Source of the DNA: an uncultured Lachnospiraceae bacterium
Lineage (GTDB): Bacteria; Bacillota; Clostridia; Lachnospirales; Lachnospiraceae
Assembly (NCBI GenBank): GCA_949132985.1
Contig: CASCGD010000007.1
Coordinates: 1 to 59,074, forward strand
Direction of reading: 5' to 3'
Length of the DNA: 59,074 bases
Shown here one piece after another: positions 16,434 to 25,084 of the stretch. The translations under genes were made by a program, and so were the position numbers. The notes under the pieces were generated by a model. It did no database searches and had not been told where the DNA came from. It saw only the letters and a program-made list of their open reading frames with translations. Each line of letters starts with the position of its first letter. Position 1 is the stretch's first letter.

Positions 16434-16463
16434 TTTACAGCAATCAGGTGCCTGACGTATAAT
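16434..16463 (+). promoter_or_regulatory. Promoter of the permease-DUF917-hyuA operon with palindrome in spacer
   Basis: TTTACA (16434-16439), 18-bp spacer, TATAAT (16458-16463). The spacer contains TCAGG-TG-CCTGA (16444-16455), a possible PucR site. A further hairpin GCCTG / CAGGC lies at about 16558-16579 just ahead of the ribosome binding site. Confidence 0.6.
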
Positions 16464-16609
16464 TCCTCTGTAAATTTTACAAGGTTCGAGCCAGACATCC
16501 AAAATAAGCAGAAGGAAGGCCCCATACAGAAATTTTTGAAATGCCTTTCGACGATTTGCCTGTGCGCTTTGCGTGCAGGCGTTACCATAAAAACAACAGG
16601 AGGAATTTT

Positions 16610-17917
16610 ATGAATGAAAATTATACCGGTTTTGAGGTAAAAGCCGAACAGCGGCAAAGCTGGGTATCCATCGCCATGGTGTGGGCGGGCGGTATGATCT
16701 GCGTTCCATGCCTGATGGTAGGCGGTGTTTTATCCGGCGGAGGACTGTCCATCCCACAGATCATCGCGTCTATTTGTATCGGATATGGACTGATCTGCGC
16801 ATACATGATCTTTATCGGCATGCAGGCGTGTGACACGGGACTTCCGGTTTCCGTCATGGCAGAAGGCGCTCTTGGCAAACAGGGTGCGCGCTACATCATC
16901 AGCCTGCTTCTCGCCATCGCCTGCGTCGGATGGTTTGGCATCCAGTCGGCGACCTGCGGAACCGCTTTTGCTTCCATGCTGGCATCTATGCTCGGCATGA
17001 CAGCGCCGGGCAGCACTATGACCATTGTCTGCTCCATTGTCTGGGGCTTCATTATGCTGGTCACGGCATGCGCCGGTTTTAAGGGCCTGAAATGGCTCAA
17101 CTACATTGCCGTGCCGCTTTTAATTATCGTCTGTCTCTACGGAATTATTGCAGGCATCCTCTCACACAACGGAGGCGCTGCCATTACGGCTTACGCGCCG
17201 GAACAATCCGCCGGTCTGGTCTTCGGTATTTCGATGACCGTCGCTTCCTTCGCGCTGGGCGGTGTGATCTCAGCCGATTACTGCCGTTTTGCTAAAAGCC
17301 GCATTGACGTGGTAAAATCCTCTATCATGGGGGTTATCCCCGCGGGACTTTTCATATTGCTCACGGGCGCCATCATGAGTATCGTCACCGGGCAGTACGA
17401 CATCTCCGCAATCCTCGCCAGCCTCGGCGTTCCCGTGGTTGGACTGATCGCACTGGTACTGGCCACATGGACCACCAACGTAACAAACGCCTACTCCGGC
17501 GGCCTGGCGCTGTCAAACCTGCTTGGCTTTGACGAGAGCAAATTTAAGGTCACCACCGCTATCGCAGGCGTCATCGGTACAATCCTTGCCGCTTTCGGCC
17601 TCTTAAATGCCTTTCAGGGCTTTCTGTCCCTGATGTCCGCTCTCATTCCGCCTCTGGCGGGAGTCGTGATCGCAGACTACTGGCTGGTATGCAAAGGAAA
17701 CAAGGAGAATTTTGAGTCAAAACCCGGCTTTTCCCTTCCCGGTGTCATCGCGTTTACCGCCGGTGCGCTGGTCGCATGCATTACAGGCGGCACTTTTGCG
17801 TCCTTCCCCGGCCTTGTGGAGGCAGTTCCTTTCTTAAACGTGCCCTTCTTTATCGGCCCGGTAAACGGCATTGTGCTCTCCCTGGTCCTGTATGCGATCC
17901 TGAAAAAAATAAAGTAA
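16610..17917 (+). CDS. NCS1-family cytosine/purine/hydantoin permease (CodB-like)
   Basis: A 435-residue membrane protein with about 12 transmembrane segments, of the nucleobase:cation symporter-1 family. It begins MNENYTGFEVKAEQRQSW, and WVSIAMVWAGGMICVPCLMVGG matches the usual first helix. The start at 16610 follows AGGAGGAATTTT. NCS1 members import cytosine, purines, allantoin or hydantoins with H+ or Na+. Position between PucR and DUF917/HyuA suggests it supplies the ring substrate these act on. The precise substrate cannot be told from sequence. Confidence 0.9.
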   Translation: MNENYTGFEVKAEQRQSWVSIAMVWAGGMICVPCLMVGGVLSGGGLSIPQIIASICIGYGLICAYMIFIGMQACDTGLPVSVMAEGALGKQGARYIISLLLAIACVGWFGIQSATCGTAFASMLASMLGMTAPGSTMTIVCSIVWGFIMLVTACAGFKGLKWLNYIAVPLLIIVCLYGIIAGILSHNGGAAITAYAPEQSAGLVFGISMTVASFALGGVISADYCRFAKSRIDVVKSSIMGVIPAGLFILLTGAIMSIVTGQYDISAILASLGVPVVGLIALVLATWTTNVTNAYSGGLALSNLLGFDESKFKVTTAIAGVIGTILAAFGLLNAFQGFLSLMSALIPPLAGVVIADYWLVCKGNKENFESKPGFSLPGVIAFTAGALVACITGGTFASFPGLVEAVPFLNVPFFIGPVNGIVLSLVLYAILKKIK

Positions 17918-18005
17918 AAAAGAATCCAAAAAAGCCCGCATCGCACGGCTATCCGGCTCGCTGCCTGCGGACATTAACTATTAAAACTGAACAGGAGGAA
18001 TTATT

Positions 18006-19100
18006 TTGCGAAAACTTGGGATTTCTGAAATCGAAGACATCGCCCTGGGCGCCGCGCTCCTTGGAGCCGGCGGCGGCGGCGATCCCTACGTGGGCAAGCT
18101 GGTAGCCATCGGTGCGGTGCAGGAATGCGGTCCGGTTACACTGCTGGACCCGGACGAGGTACCGGACGATGCGCTGATAGTTCCCATCGCCATGATGGGC
18201 GCACCCACCGTCCTCTCCGAAAAAGCGATCGGCGGAAAAGAGTACCAGACGCTCTATGACACGGTTTCCACATTTTACGGCAAACCGATTTATGCCTTTA
18301 TGCCCATTGAGGCAGGCGGGGTCAATTCCATGCTCCCCATCGCCGCGGCGGCGCGCCTTGGCCTGCCGCTTGTGGACTGCGACGGCATGGGCCGGGCATT
18401 CCCGGAGCTTCAGATGGTGACCTTTACCATCGGCGGCGGCTCCGCAACACCGATGGCGCTGGTGGATGAGAAGGGCAATTCCTGCATCTTCCGCACCATC
18501 ACAAACAAGTGGACCGAAGAGCTGGCAAGAGCCGTCACCATGGCCTGCGGCGGTTCCGTGTCCGTCTCCCTCTTTTCCATGGAGGGTGCCTTCATGAAAA
18601 AATACGGTGTCAAGGGCATCGTCACCAGAAGCCAGACCTTAGGCTCCGCTATCCGTCAGGTAAAAGAAGCCTCCCAGCGCACGCCGGAGGAGGAATTTTT
18701 ACGCATTACCGAGGGCATCCGCCTCTTTAAGGGCAAGATCAGCGACGTGCTGCGGGAGGTCCGCGCCGGCTTTAACTTCGGGAAGGTTCTTCTGGACGGC
18801 ATCGGCGATTACCGGGGACAGTCCGCCTATGTGGAATTTCAGAATGAAAACCTGTCCGCCGTCGTGGAGGGAAAAATTCTCGCCACCACCCCGGATCTCA
18901 TCTGTCTGGTGGATACGGAGACGTTTCAGCCCGTGCCCACCGACGCCCTGAAATATAGAAAACGCGTGATGGTGGTAGGGCTTTCCTGCTTCCCTCTCTG
19001 GCGCACAAAGGAGGGTCTGGAACTCGTCGGTCCCCGGTATTTTGGCATTAACACGGATTATATTCCGCTTGAGGAGAGAGGAGGGAACCAAAATGTATAA
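18006..19100 (+). CDS. DUF917 family protein (S-methyl thiohydantoin desulfurase domain type)
   Basis: A 364-residue cytoplasmic protein of the DUF917 family. It opens MRKLGISEIEDIALGAALLG, and the AGGGGDPYVG glycine-rich loop, APTVLSEKAIGG and FMPIEAGGVNS are characteristic. The start is TTG at 18006, with AGGAGGAATTAT. Its end overlaps the HyuA start by 8 bp, so the two are translationally coupled and probably form one enzyme or complex. Family members pair with HyuA-type proteins in hydantoin or thiohydantoin metabolism; the reaction here is inferred only. Confidence 0.85.
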   Translation: MRKLGISEIEDIALGAALLGAGGGGDPYVGKLVAIGAVQECGPVTLLDPDEVPDDALIVPIAMMGAPTVLSEKAIGGKEYQTLYDTVSTFYGKPIYAFMPIEAGGVNSMLPIAAAARLGLPLVDCDGMGRAFPELQMVTFTIGGGSATPMALVDEKGNSCIFRTITNKWTEELARAVTMACGGSVSVSLFSMEGAFMKKYGVKGIVTRSQTLGSAIRQVKEASQRTPEEEFLRITEGIRLFKGKISDVLREVRAGFNFGKVLLDGIGDYRGQSAYVEFQNENLSAVVEGKILATTPDLICLVDTETFQPVPTDALKYRKRVMVVGLSCFPLWRTKEGLELVGPRYFGINTDYIPLEERGGNQNV

Positions 19101-20646
19101 GCTTGGAATAGACGTGGGCGGCACAAACACGGATGCCGTCTTAATCGACGAACGGCTCCATGTGGCTGCCAGTGTCAAACAGCCCACTACAAAGGATGTT
19201 TACAGCGGAATCCTTGACGCGGTGCGCGCCGTTTTAGCTGAATCCGGCGTGAACCCCTCAGAAATCCGTCAGGCGATGCTTGGAACGACCCAGTGTACCA
19301 ATGCCATCGTGGAGCGAAAAGGGCTTGCAGACATTGGAATCCTGCGCATCGGCGCCCCCGCTTCCCTCGGCATTGTGCCCATGGTTGACTGGGCAGAGGA
19401 TTTAAAGCATATCGCCGTGGAAACTGCCACCATCGGCGGCGGCTTTGAGTACGACGGAAAGGAGCTTGCCCCCTTCGATGAGGAGGCGGCAAAAAACTTT
19501 TTCCTGCGGCTGAGGGACAAAAACGTGAAATCCGTCGCGATCTCCTGTGTATTTTCCACAGTCCGAAATGATCACGAGCTGGCGGCGGCAAAGCTGTGCC
19601 GTGAGATTATGGGCGAGGACGTCCATGTTTCTGTCTCCAGTGAAATCGGCTCCATGGGGCTGATCGAGCGTGAAAATGCCACCATTTTAAACGCGGCGCT
19701 CTACCATGTCGCGGAATCCTTCACGGAGGGCTTCGCGCGAAGTCTTGAGGACGAGGGAATTGTCAATGCGGACATCTATCTCTCCCAGAACGACGGCACA
19801 TTGATGACCATGGAATACGCCAGACGCTATCCGATTCTCACCATCGCCTGCGGGCCAACCAACTCCATCCGCGGCGCCTGCTATCTGAGCAGCCTAAAAA
19901 ATGCCGTTGTCGTTGACGTAGGCGGAACCACGACAGATCTGGGCGTCATCCAAAACGGCTTCCCGCGGGAAAGCGGCGTGGCAGTCACCATCGGCGGCGT
20001 GCGCACGAATTTCCGTATGCCGGACGTGATCTCCATCGGCCTTGGCGGCGGCTCCATCGTCCGGGAAACGGATGACGGCAGCGTGAGAGTCGGCCCGGAC
20101 TCGGTGGGCTATCAGATCACAGAGAAGGCACTGGTGTTTGGCGGAGATGTGTGCACGGCTACGGATATTGCAGTCCGGCTGGGGCTTACCCGTCTCGGCG
20201 ACAAATCAAAGGTCGCGCATTTGTCCGACGACTTTGCGAAAAAAGCCCTCGCCGCCATCACCGAGCTGGTAGAGGACAGCCTTGACGCGATGAAGGTTTC
20301 CAGGGACGACGTGGATCTGATCCTCGTGGGCGGCGGCTCCATCATCCTTCCCGAAAAGCTCGCGGGCGCACGCACGGTCTCAAAGCCGGAGTCCGGCGGT
20401 GTGGCAAACGCCATCGGATCGGCCATCTCCAAGGTATCGGGAAATTACGAGAAGCTGATCGATTATCTCACGCTTCCCCGCGAGGAAGCGCTTGCGCAGG
20501 CAAAGGCAGAAGCCATCGAGCTTGCCGTGGAGGCCGGCGCGCTCCGGGAGACGGTGGAAATCATCGATGTGGAGGATGTGCCGCTGCAATATTATCCGGG
20601 AAATACGAACCGGGTGAAGGTAAAGGCGGCCGGTGATCTGAAATAG
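19093..20646 (+). CDS. Hydantoinase/oxoprolinase family protein, HyuA type
   Basis: A 517-residue ATP-grasping protein with the actin-like fold of hydantoinase A/5-oxoprolinase. Phosphate motifs LGIDVGGTNTDAVLID (residues 3-18) and VVVDVGGTTTDLGVI are visible, along with GGGSIV and GGGSIILPEKL. The start at 19093 follows GAGAGGAGGG and overlaps the DUF917 stop. ATP-dependent opening of a cyclic amide or hydantoin is the family reaction; no HyuB follows, so DUF917 may take that role. A terminator follows directly. A second, fossil copy of its 3' end is at 29421-29503. Confidence 0.88.
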   Translation: MYKLGIDVGGTNTDAVLIDERLHVAASVKQPTTKDVYSGILDAVRAVLAESGVNPSEIRQAMLGTTQCTNAIVERKGLADIGILRIGAPASLGIVPMVDWAEDLKHIAVETATIGGGFEYDGKELAPFDEEAAKNFFLRLRDKNVKSVAISCVFSTVRNDHELAAAKLCREIMGEDVHVSVSSEIGSMGLIERENATILNAALYHVAESFTEGFARSLEDEGIVNADIYLSQNDGTLMTMEYARRYPILTIACGPTNSIRGACYLSSLKNAVVVDVGGTTTDLGVIQNGFPRESGVAVTIGGVRTNFRMPDVISIGLGGGSIVRETDDGSVRVGPDSVGYQITEKALVFGGDVCTATDIAVRLGLTRLGDKSKVAHLSDDFAKKALAAITELVEDSLDAMKVSRDDVDLILVGGGSIILPEKLAGARTVSKPESGGVANAIGSAISKVSGNYEKLIDYLTLPREEALAQAKAEAIELAVEAGALRETVEIIDVEDVPLQYYPGNTNRVKVKAAGDLK

Positions 20647-20677
20647 CGCCCCGCTGATACATGTATCCTGCAAATCA

Positions 20678-20719
20678 AAAGAACGCCAGCCGATTTTCGT
20701 GACGGCTGGCGTTCTTTTT
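20678..20719 (+). terminator. Strong intrinsic terminator after hyuA
   Basis: Stem GAACGCCAGCCG / CGGCTGGCGTTC, 10-nt loop, flanking A run and T run. Works on both strands, between convergent operons. Confidence 0.9.
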
Positions 20720-20821
20720 GTGTGCAGAGCCCTGATACCCGCCCGCGTTTGCCCTGTCGTCTGTGTGGATTTGGGGGCTGCTGAAACAGTATTGATAAAC
20801 CAATGTTTCATCAAATACCCA

Positions 20822-22228
20822 TTACTCACGAGAGTAAAGCCTGAATCCTCCTAACGTAGCAGTCCGTCCGCCGGAATGGGTAATGTAAATGGCATGAATC
20901 CCGTCCGGGATATAGCATGGCGCGGTAAAGGTTTCCCAGTAATTGCACTCTGTGATAGGGACGCTGGCGAGTACGTCGCCGTCCGGGCGGGTGCGCACCT
21001 CAAAACAGCCGTCCATGTAGCCCCGCGCCTGAATGTCGATCGCATTGATCCCTTCGCACATAAAATATTTAAAGCCGGCAGTTGCACCGTCAACCATGCC
21101 ACATACATAGCCGGGGTATTCGTCGCCGTCCTTCCCGTCCTGCGAGATCATAGGGCGATTTCTTTCATCGTCTGAAAACTCAGGGCGGATATTCCAGAGA
21201 TTGCAGGCGATGTAGGCATCATAGAAAATACCGCTTTTTAAAGGACCGCCATTCAGTCCGCAGGAGGTCATCTCCACCTGCTCGATTTGCCCGTCACCGG
21301 TAAAGAAAATTTCCTCGGCACATGCCTGGCGGCTAAACTGAGTGCCGTTGGTGGGACGGTGATAAAACATGTACCATTTGCCGTTTATTTCTGTAAAACT
21401 TCCGTGGTTATTGCAGTGGAGCGCGCTCTTCTCTCCGACCGCTTTATAGGTGTCGATGCCCACGTCGCAGTTATCTACGATAACGCCCCTGTATGTAAAA
21501 GGGCCAAGCGGATCTGAGGCAGTGGCATAGCACATTTCATGGTTATAGATGGAGGAATAAATAAAATAATAGGTAGCGCCCCGCCTGCGCAGGGAGGAGG
21601 CCTCAAAAAACGGATGCTTCTCAAAGGAAGTTCCCCGCGCACGGCGAGCGCCCGGAATCACAGGCTTCGGCTCGTCTGTAATCGTTACCATGTCTGTGCC
21701 GAGAACGGTGACCGATGCGCCCGCCGATACAGCATCTTCGGCCGGACAGAAGCCGGTATACAGATAGGTGTGGCCGCCTTCCCTGTATACGCCGGGGTCA
21801 AACTGCGGAGCATCGCCCTCGCGCTCTCCGAGGGGAACGCCGTCCTCGTGTCTGACAAAACCGTAAAATTCGTATTTCCCGGCAGGCGTATCACATACGG
21901 CCACGGATACAATACGGGAAAGGTTTGGAATATAGTACATATAATAACGCCCGTCTGTTCCCTGAACCACATCGGGGGCAAAAAGCACCATTTTTCCGTC
22001 TTTATTGCGGGGGTCCTGCTCCTTCCGATAGATGACGCCCTCGCATCTCCAGTCAGAGAGGTCGGTTACAGGAGCCGACCAGCACACATAATCACCCAGG
22101 CAGTATACGTGCCCCCTGAAATAGTCATGGGAGCCATAGAGGTACACTCTGTCTCCAAATACATGTGGTTCCCCGTCCGGGATATATTCCCATGAGGGGA
22201 GAAACGGGTTAAAAGCTTGTTTTTTCAC
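20822..22228 (-). CDS. GH43 family glycosidase with C-terminal beta-sandwich
   Basis: A 468-residue enzyme without signal peptide. The GH43 five-blade propeller is clear: catalytic base in IPDGEPHVFGDRVYLYGSHD (D18), APDVVQG, FDPGVYREGG, and the probable acid glutamate in FFEASSLRRRGATYYFIYS. The last ~110 residues look like a carbohydrate-binding-type sandwich. Members are beta-xylosidases or alpha-L-arabinofuranosidases. Start codon GTG at 22228 with AAGGAGATTACT. It overlaps the end of the acetylesterase by 20 bp, so the two are co-translated. Substrate inferred: xylo- or arabinoxylo-oligosaccharide. Confidence 0.9.
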   Translation of the reverse strand: MKKQAFNPFLPSWEYIPDGEPHVFGDRVYLYGSHDYFRGHVYCLGDYVCWSAPVTDLSDWRCEGVIYRKEQDPRNKDGKMVLFAPDVVQGTDGRYYMYYIPNLSRIVSVAVCDTPAGKYEFYGFVRHEDGVPLGEREGDAPQFDPGVYREGGHTYLYTGFCPAEDAVSAGASVTVLGTDMVTITDEPKPVIPGARRARGTSFEKHPFFEASSLRRRGATYYFIYSSIYNHEMCYATASDPLGPFTYRGVIVDNCDVGIDTYKAVGEKSALHCNNHGSFTEINGKWYMFYHRPTNGTQFSRQACAEEIFFTGDGQIEQVEMTSCGLNGGPLKSGIFYDAYIACNLWNIRPEFSDDERNRPMISQDGKDGDEYPGYVCGMVDGATAGFKYFMCEGINAIDIQARGYMDGCFEVRTRPDGDVLASVPITECNYWETFTAPCYIPDGIHAIYITHSGGRTATLGGFRLYSRE

Positions 22229-23810
22229 AGTAATCTCCTTTCTCTACTTTCAATTGAAACGGCAGGGCGGAAAGCCCGGCTGCATTATAGATATAAATTC
22301 TCGCATAATCCTTCCATCCCAGCGAGACATATACCGGGAAGGAATCGTCGGAAACAGAACACGGGAGTGTCAGTACCAGATAATCCTCTTTTACGAAAAC
22401 CTTATCGGGAAGAAAGTCCTGCTGCCCGATTCTGATATTCCAGTCAGACTCAATACTTCCGACCGTAAGCCCGCTGCCATGTGCAAAGACTATGCCAATC
22501 TGCCGCTCATTTAACAGAAAAGCGCTGGCGGCCTCCGGTGCATCACACAGCAGGTCCTTCTCGCCGTAAATGTGTCCCCGCGCCAGCAGGGCAAGCCTGC
22601 GTCCTACCTCCATCTTTTCTTTTGGATGGATATCATAATAAGATCCCAGATCCATAATACCGGCCATATAGACGTCCGGGACATTTTTGGCGACAAACGC
22701 CTGTTTTTGCCTGACAAGCGCATATCCTTTATTGTCACAGTCAAGCCAGACGCCAAAGGGGGCGAGCTGTACAATCAAAAATGGAAGCCCGTCGTTCCAC
22801 TTCGCGCGCCAGCTTTCGATGAGCGCGGTGAGAAGCCTGTCATATAGAAAGGCGTGGCCGCCGGCATCGCTTTCTCCCTGATACCAGAGCACGCCCTTCA
22901 GTGAAAGGGGAATCAGGCCTAAGAGCATGGTGTGATAGAGGCCGCAGGGGCGGTTCATGCTGCAGGGCCCCATCGGGACGGCCGGGTCTTCTTTGTGGCG
23001 CTCCATGTATGCAAGCTGCCAGCTGCGGCTCTGCCCGTAAAGCAGCGGCTCGAAATCGCGGATGTGCCGGTCAGAATCCTCAAAAGCCCATGCGCGCAGG
23101 CTGTCCGAAACCAGCTTATCGTGGTCGATTCCACGGACAGCCGACGCGTACTCGTTCAGGTAGGTATCCAGCGGGGCCTCCGCAAGCGCCTCCTCCGGCA
23201 CCCATGCGGAGGCGGTAGACCCACCCCAGTTGCAGCCGATAATACCGATTGGTACGCCTGCTGCTGCCTGGACATTCCGCGCAAAACTGTACGCCGGAGC
23301 CGAGAAATATTCCAGCCCCGGGTCGCTGTCGTCAAACCAGTAACCATAACCGGCTTTGTTATGGGAAGTATGTCCTTCAAATGCTCTCTGGGGCACATTA
23401 TACATATGGATATCCGGATTACGGGGCAGTTTTCTGGTATTTTCCCAGTCACGCTCATATTTCAGAAAAAATTCCATGTTGGACTGTCCGCCCGCCAGCC
23501 ACAGGTCACCGAAGGAAATATCCTTCAAATACAGGGAGTTTTCGGGGACATCCTGAAACGTAACGCAGAGCAGGTACCCTTTTCCGGCAGGACGGGAAGC
23601 AAGCGCAAGGAAGAAGCTTCCACCGGAATCAGCCTTCGTGCTCCCGCAAAGAACGGGCAGCGCGCCATCTGTCTTGCCGTCTTTGTATAACGCTGCAGTA
23701 ACCTCCGTATCCGGCGCGGCGTTTCCCCACAGGACAATGCGCTTATCACGCTGGAAAAGCATCCCGCTTTGAAAAATTTCGGCAAGTCTGTGTTCATTCT
23801 GTGTGTTCAT
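22209..23810 (-). CDS. SGNH-type sialate O-acetylesterase family carbohydrate esterase
   Basis: A 533-residue esterase: block I LAGGQSNMEFF (catalytic Ser), GVLWYQGESDA and the late DLGSYYDIHPKEKMEVGRRLA (Asp/His). This is the DUF303/sialate O-acetylesterase family, which also includes acetylxylan esterases. No signal peptide. The start at 23810 (MNTQNEHRLAEIF) is weakly supported, with AAAGGA 13 nt upstream. Flanked by AraC and GH43 on the same strand, it is likely an intracellular acetyl-xylooligosaccharide esterase rather than a sialic acid enzyme, since no other sialic acid gene is near. Confidence 0.88.
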   Translation of the reverse strand: MNTQNEHRLAEIFQSGMLFQRDKRIVLWGNAAPDTEVTAALYKDGKTDGALPVLCGSTKADSGGSFFLALASRPAGKGYLLCVTFQDVPENSLYLKDISFGDLWLAGGQSNMEFFLKYERDWENTRKLPRNPDIHMYNVPQRAFEGHTSHNKAGYGYWFDDSDPGLEYFSAPAYSFARNVQAAAGVPIGIIGCNWGGSTASAWVPEEALAEAPLDTYLNEYASAVRGIDHDKLVSDSLRAWAFEDSDRHIRDFEPLLYGQSRSWQLAYMERHKEDPAVPMGPCSMNRPCGLYHTMLLGLIPLSLKGVLWYQGESDAGGHAFLYDRLLTALIESWRAKWNDGLPFLIVQLAPFGVWLDCDNKGYALVRQKQAFVAKNVPDVYMAGIMDLGSYYDIHPKEKMEVGRRLALLARGHIYGEKDLLCDAPEAASAFLLNERQIGIVFAHGSGLTVGSIESDWNIRIGQQDFLPDKVFVKEDYLVLTLPCSVSDDSFPVYVSLGWKDYARIYIYNAAGLSALPFQLKVEKGDYCEKTSF

Positions 23811-23863
23811 ATGGTAGGTCTGTCCTTTCTGTTTGGACCGTCCCTGGTTCAAGGGCTGTCTGA

Positions 23864-24724
23864 TCAGGAACGGTACATGTTTCTGAAATCGGTGGGCGTG
23901 CATCCCTTTATAATCTTGAACATTCTGATAAAAGAGGACAGGGACGAAAAGCCGCAGTTAAGCGCGATATCCGTTACCGTATTTTCCGGTTTTATCAGGA
24001 GTTCGGCGGCTCTTGCTATCCGTTTCTGGTTTACGTATCTGTAAAAAGAAACCTTCGCGAACCGCCTAAATATTCTGGAAAAATAATATTTGCTGAAGCC
24101 GCACATATCCGCCATAGCATCGAGGGTAAGGTCTTCGGAGCAATGGGCTTCGATATAATCGCATATCTCCAGAAATTTTTCCACATATTCCTGCTGCCTG
24201 CTTCCCTCGCCGATCCGAATTTCAGTGTGATGGGTATAATTGCGCCCGATCAGGGTCATGATCTCCAGCAGACGGCTGTATATCATGACTTCGGAAAATG
24301 AAAAGGCCGCGTTTAGGTATTCTTCTTTGATCTCTGTTAAAAGATCGCGTATCCGGCCGTGAATGGTGGGAAATTCTTCCGGCGAGATGATGATCAGCGG
24401 TGCGAGGATATTTATCAGAGGTTCAATATCTTTCATAAAGCGCAGGGATGTTGTATCCGGCTGAAAAATAATGCGCCGCCCGTGAGGCGGGGCAAACAGC
24501 GTGTGGATGCAGCAGGGGCAGATCAGGATAATATCGTTCTCCCGCAGAACAAAGGTCTGATTGTTGCATCCTACCGTATAAATATTTTCCGTGGGCATGA
24601 TGATCTCCATCGTTGTGTGCCAGTGGGGCGGATAGTCTTCATACTCATCGTTGTCGTAGAGCTTGATGGATGTACTCAGCTTGTAATTGACAGTCTCATA
24701 AATGCCATTTAAAGTTTCGATCAT
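23864..24724 (-). CDS. AraC family regulator of the xylan locus
   Basis: A 286-residue regulator: N-terminal cupin-type ligand domain (PPHWHTTMEIIMPTENIYTV, CPCCIHTLFAPP) and a C-terminal AraC double helix-turn-helix (LTLDAMADMCGFSKYYFSR; ARAAELLIKPENTVTDIALN). The start at 24724 follows CAGGAGGGAG. It precedes the esterase and GH43 on the minus strand and is divergent from the binding protein on the plus strand, so it probably activates both units when the oligosaccharide is present. Confidence 0.9.
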   Translation of the reverse strand: MIETLNGIYETVNYKLSTSIKLYDNDEYEDYPPHWHTTMEIIMPTENIYTVGCNNQTFVLRENDIILICPCCIHTLFAPPHGRRIIFQPDTTSLRFMKDIEPLINILAPLIIISPEEFPTIHGRIRDLLTEIKEEYLNAAFSFSEVMIYSRLLEIMTLIGRNYTHHTEIRIGEGSRQQEYVEKFLEICDYIEAHCSEDLTLDAMADMCGFSKYYFSRIFRRFAKVSFYRYVNQKRIARAAELLIKPENTVTDIALNCGFSSLSSFIRMFKIIKGCTPTDFRNMYRS

Positions 24725-24853
24725 GAAGTATACTCCCTCCTGGATGTGAATGCCTCCTGTTCCTCTATAGTAAACTGAAAATAAACTTATGTACATAAAA
24801 TAATTGCCCATAAAGTGCTAAAAATTGCTTTAAATAATTGAGAATTAGATAAA

Positions 24854-24895
24854 ATGCACGAAAATAACAAAAAAAATTAGTCATTATGCACAAAA
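24854..24895 (+). promoter_or_regulatory. Direct repeats ATGCACRAAA, possible AraC sites
   Basis: ATGCACGAAA at 24854-24863 and ATGCACAAAA at 24886-24895, 32 bp apart (about three helical turns), in the divergent 360-bp gap 24725-25084. A TATGTACATA palindrome at about 24788 also lies there; no strong promoter was identified. Confidence 0.4.
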
Positions 24896-25084
24896 GGAAT
24901 GGAATGATATCAGAAGGAGCTGATGGAAAAATGTAAAAATCAAACGAGAAAAAAATTTTTCAGCCAATATGATGGCAAGAATTGATAATCAGCAAACAAC
25001 AATTTGAAAGCAGGATGGGAACTGCTGCGATAAAATGAAATCAGCAGCAAAACAACTGTTTTTATCCAAAAAGGAGGATTAACT

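Noticed and set aside
16356-16609. Purine or xanthine riboswitch before the NCS1 permease
   Set aside because: I looked for conserved purine-aptamer loops; none match. Promoter and small hairpins explain the region.
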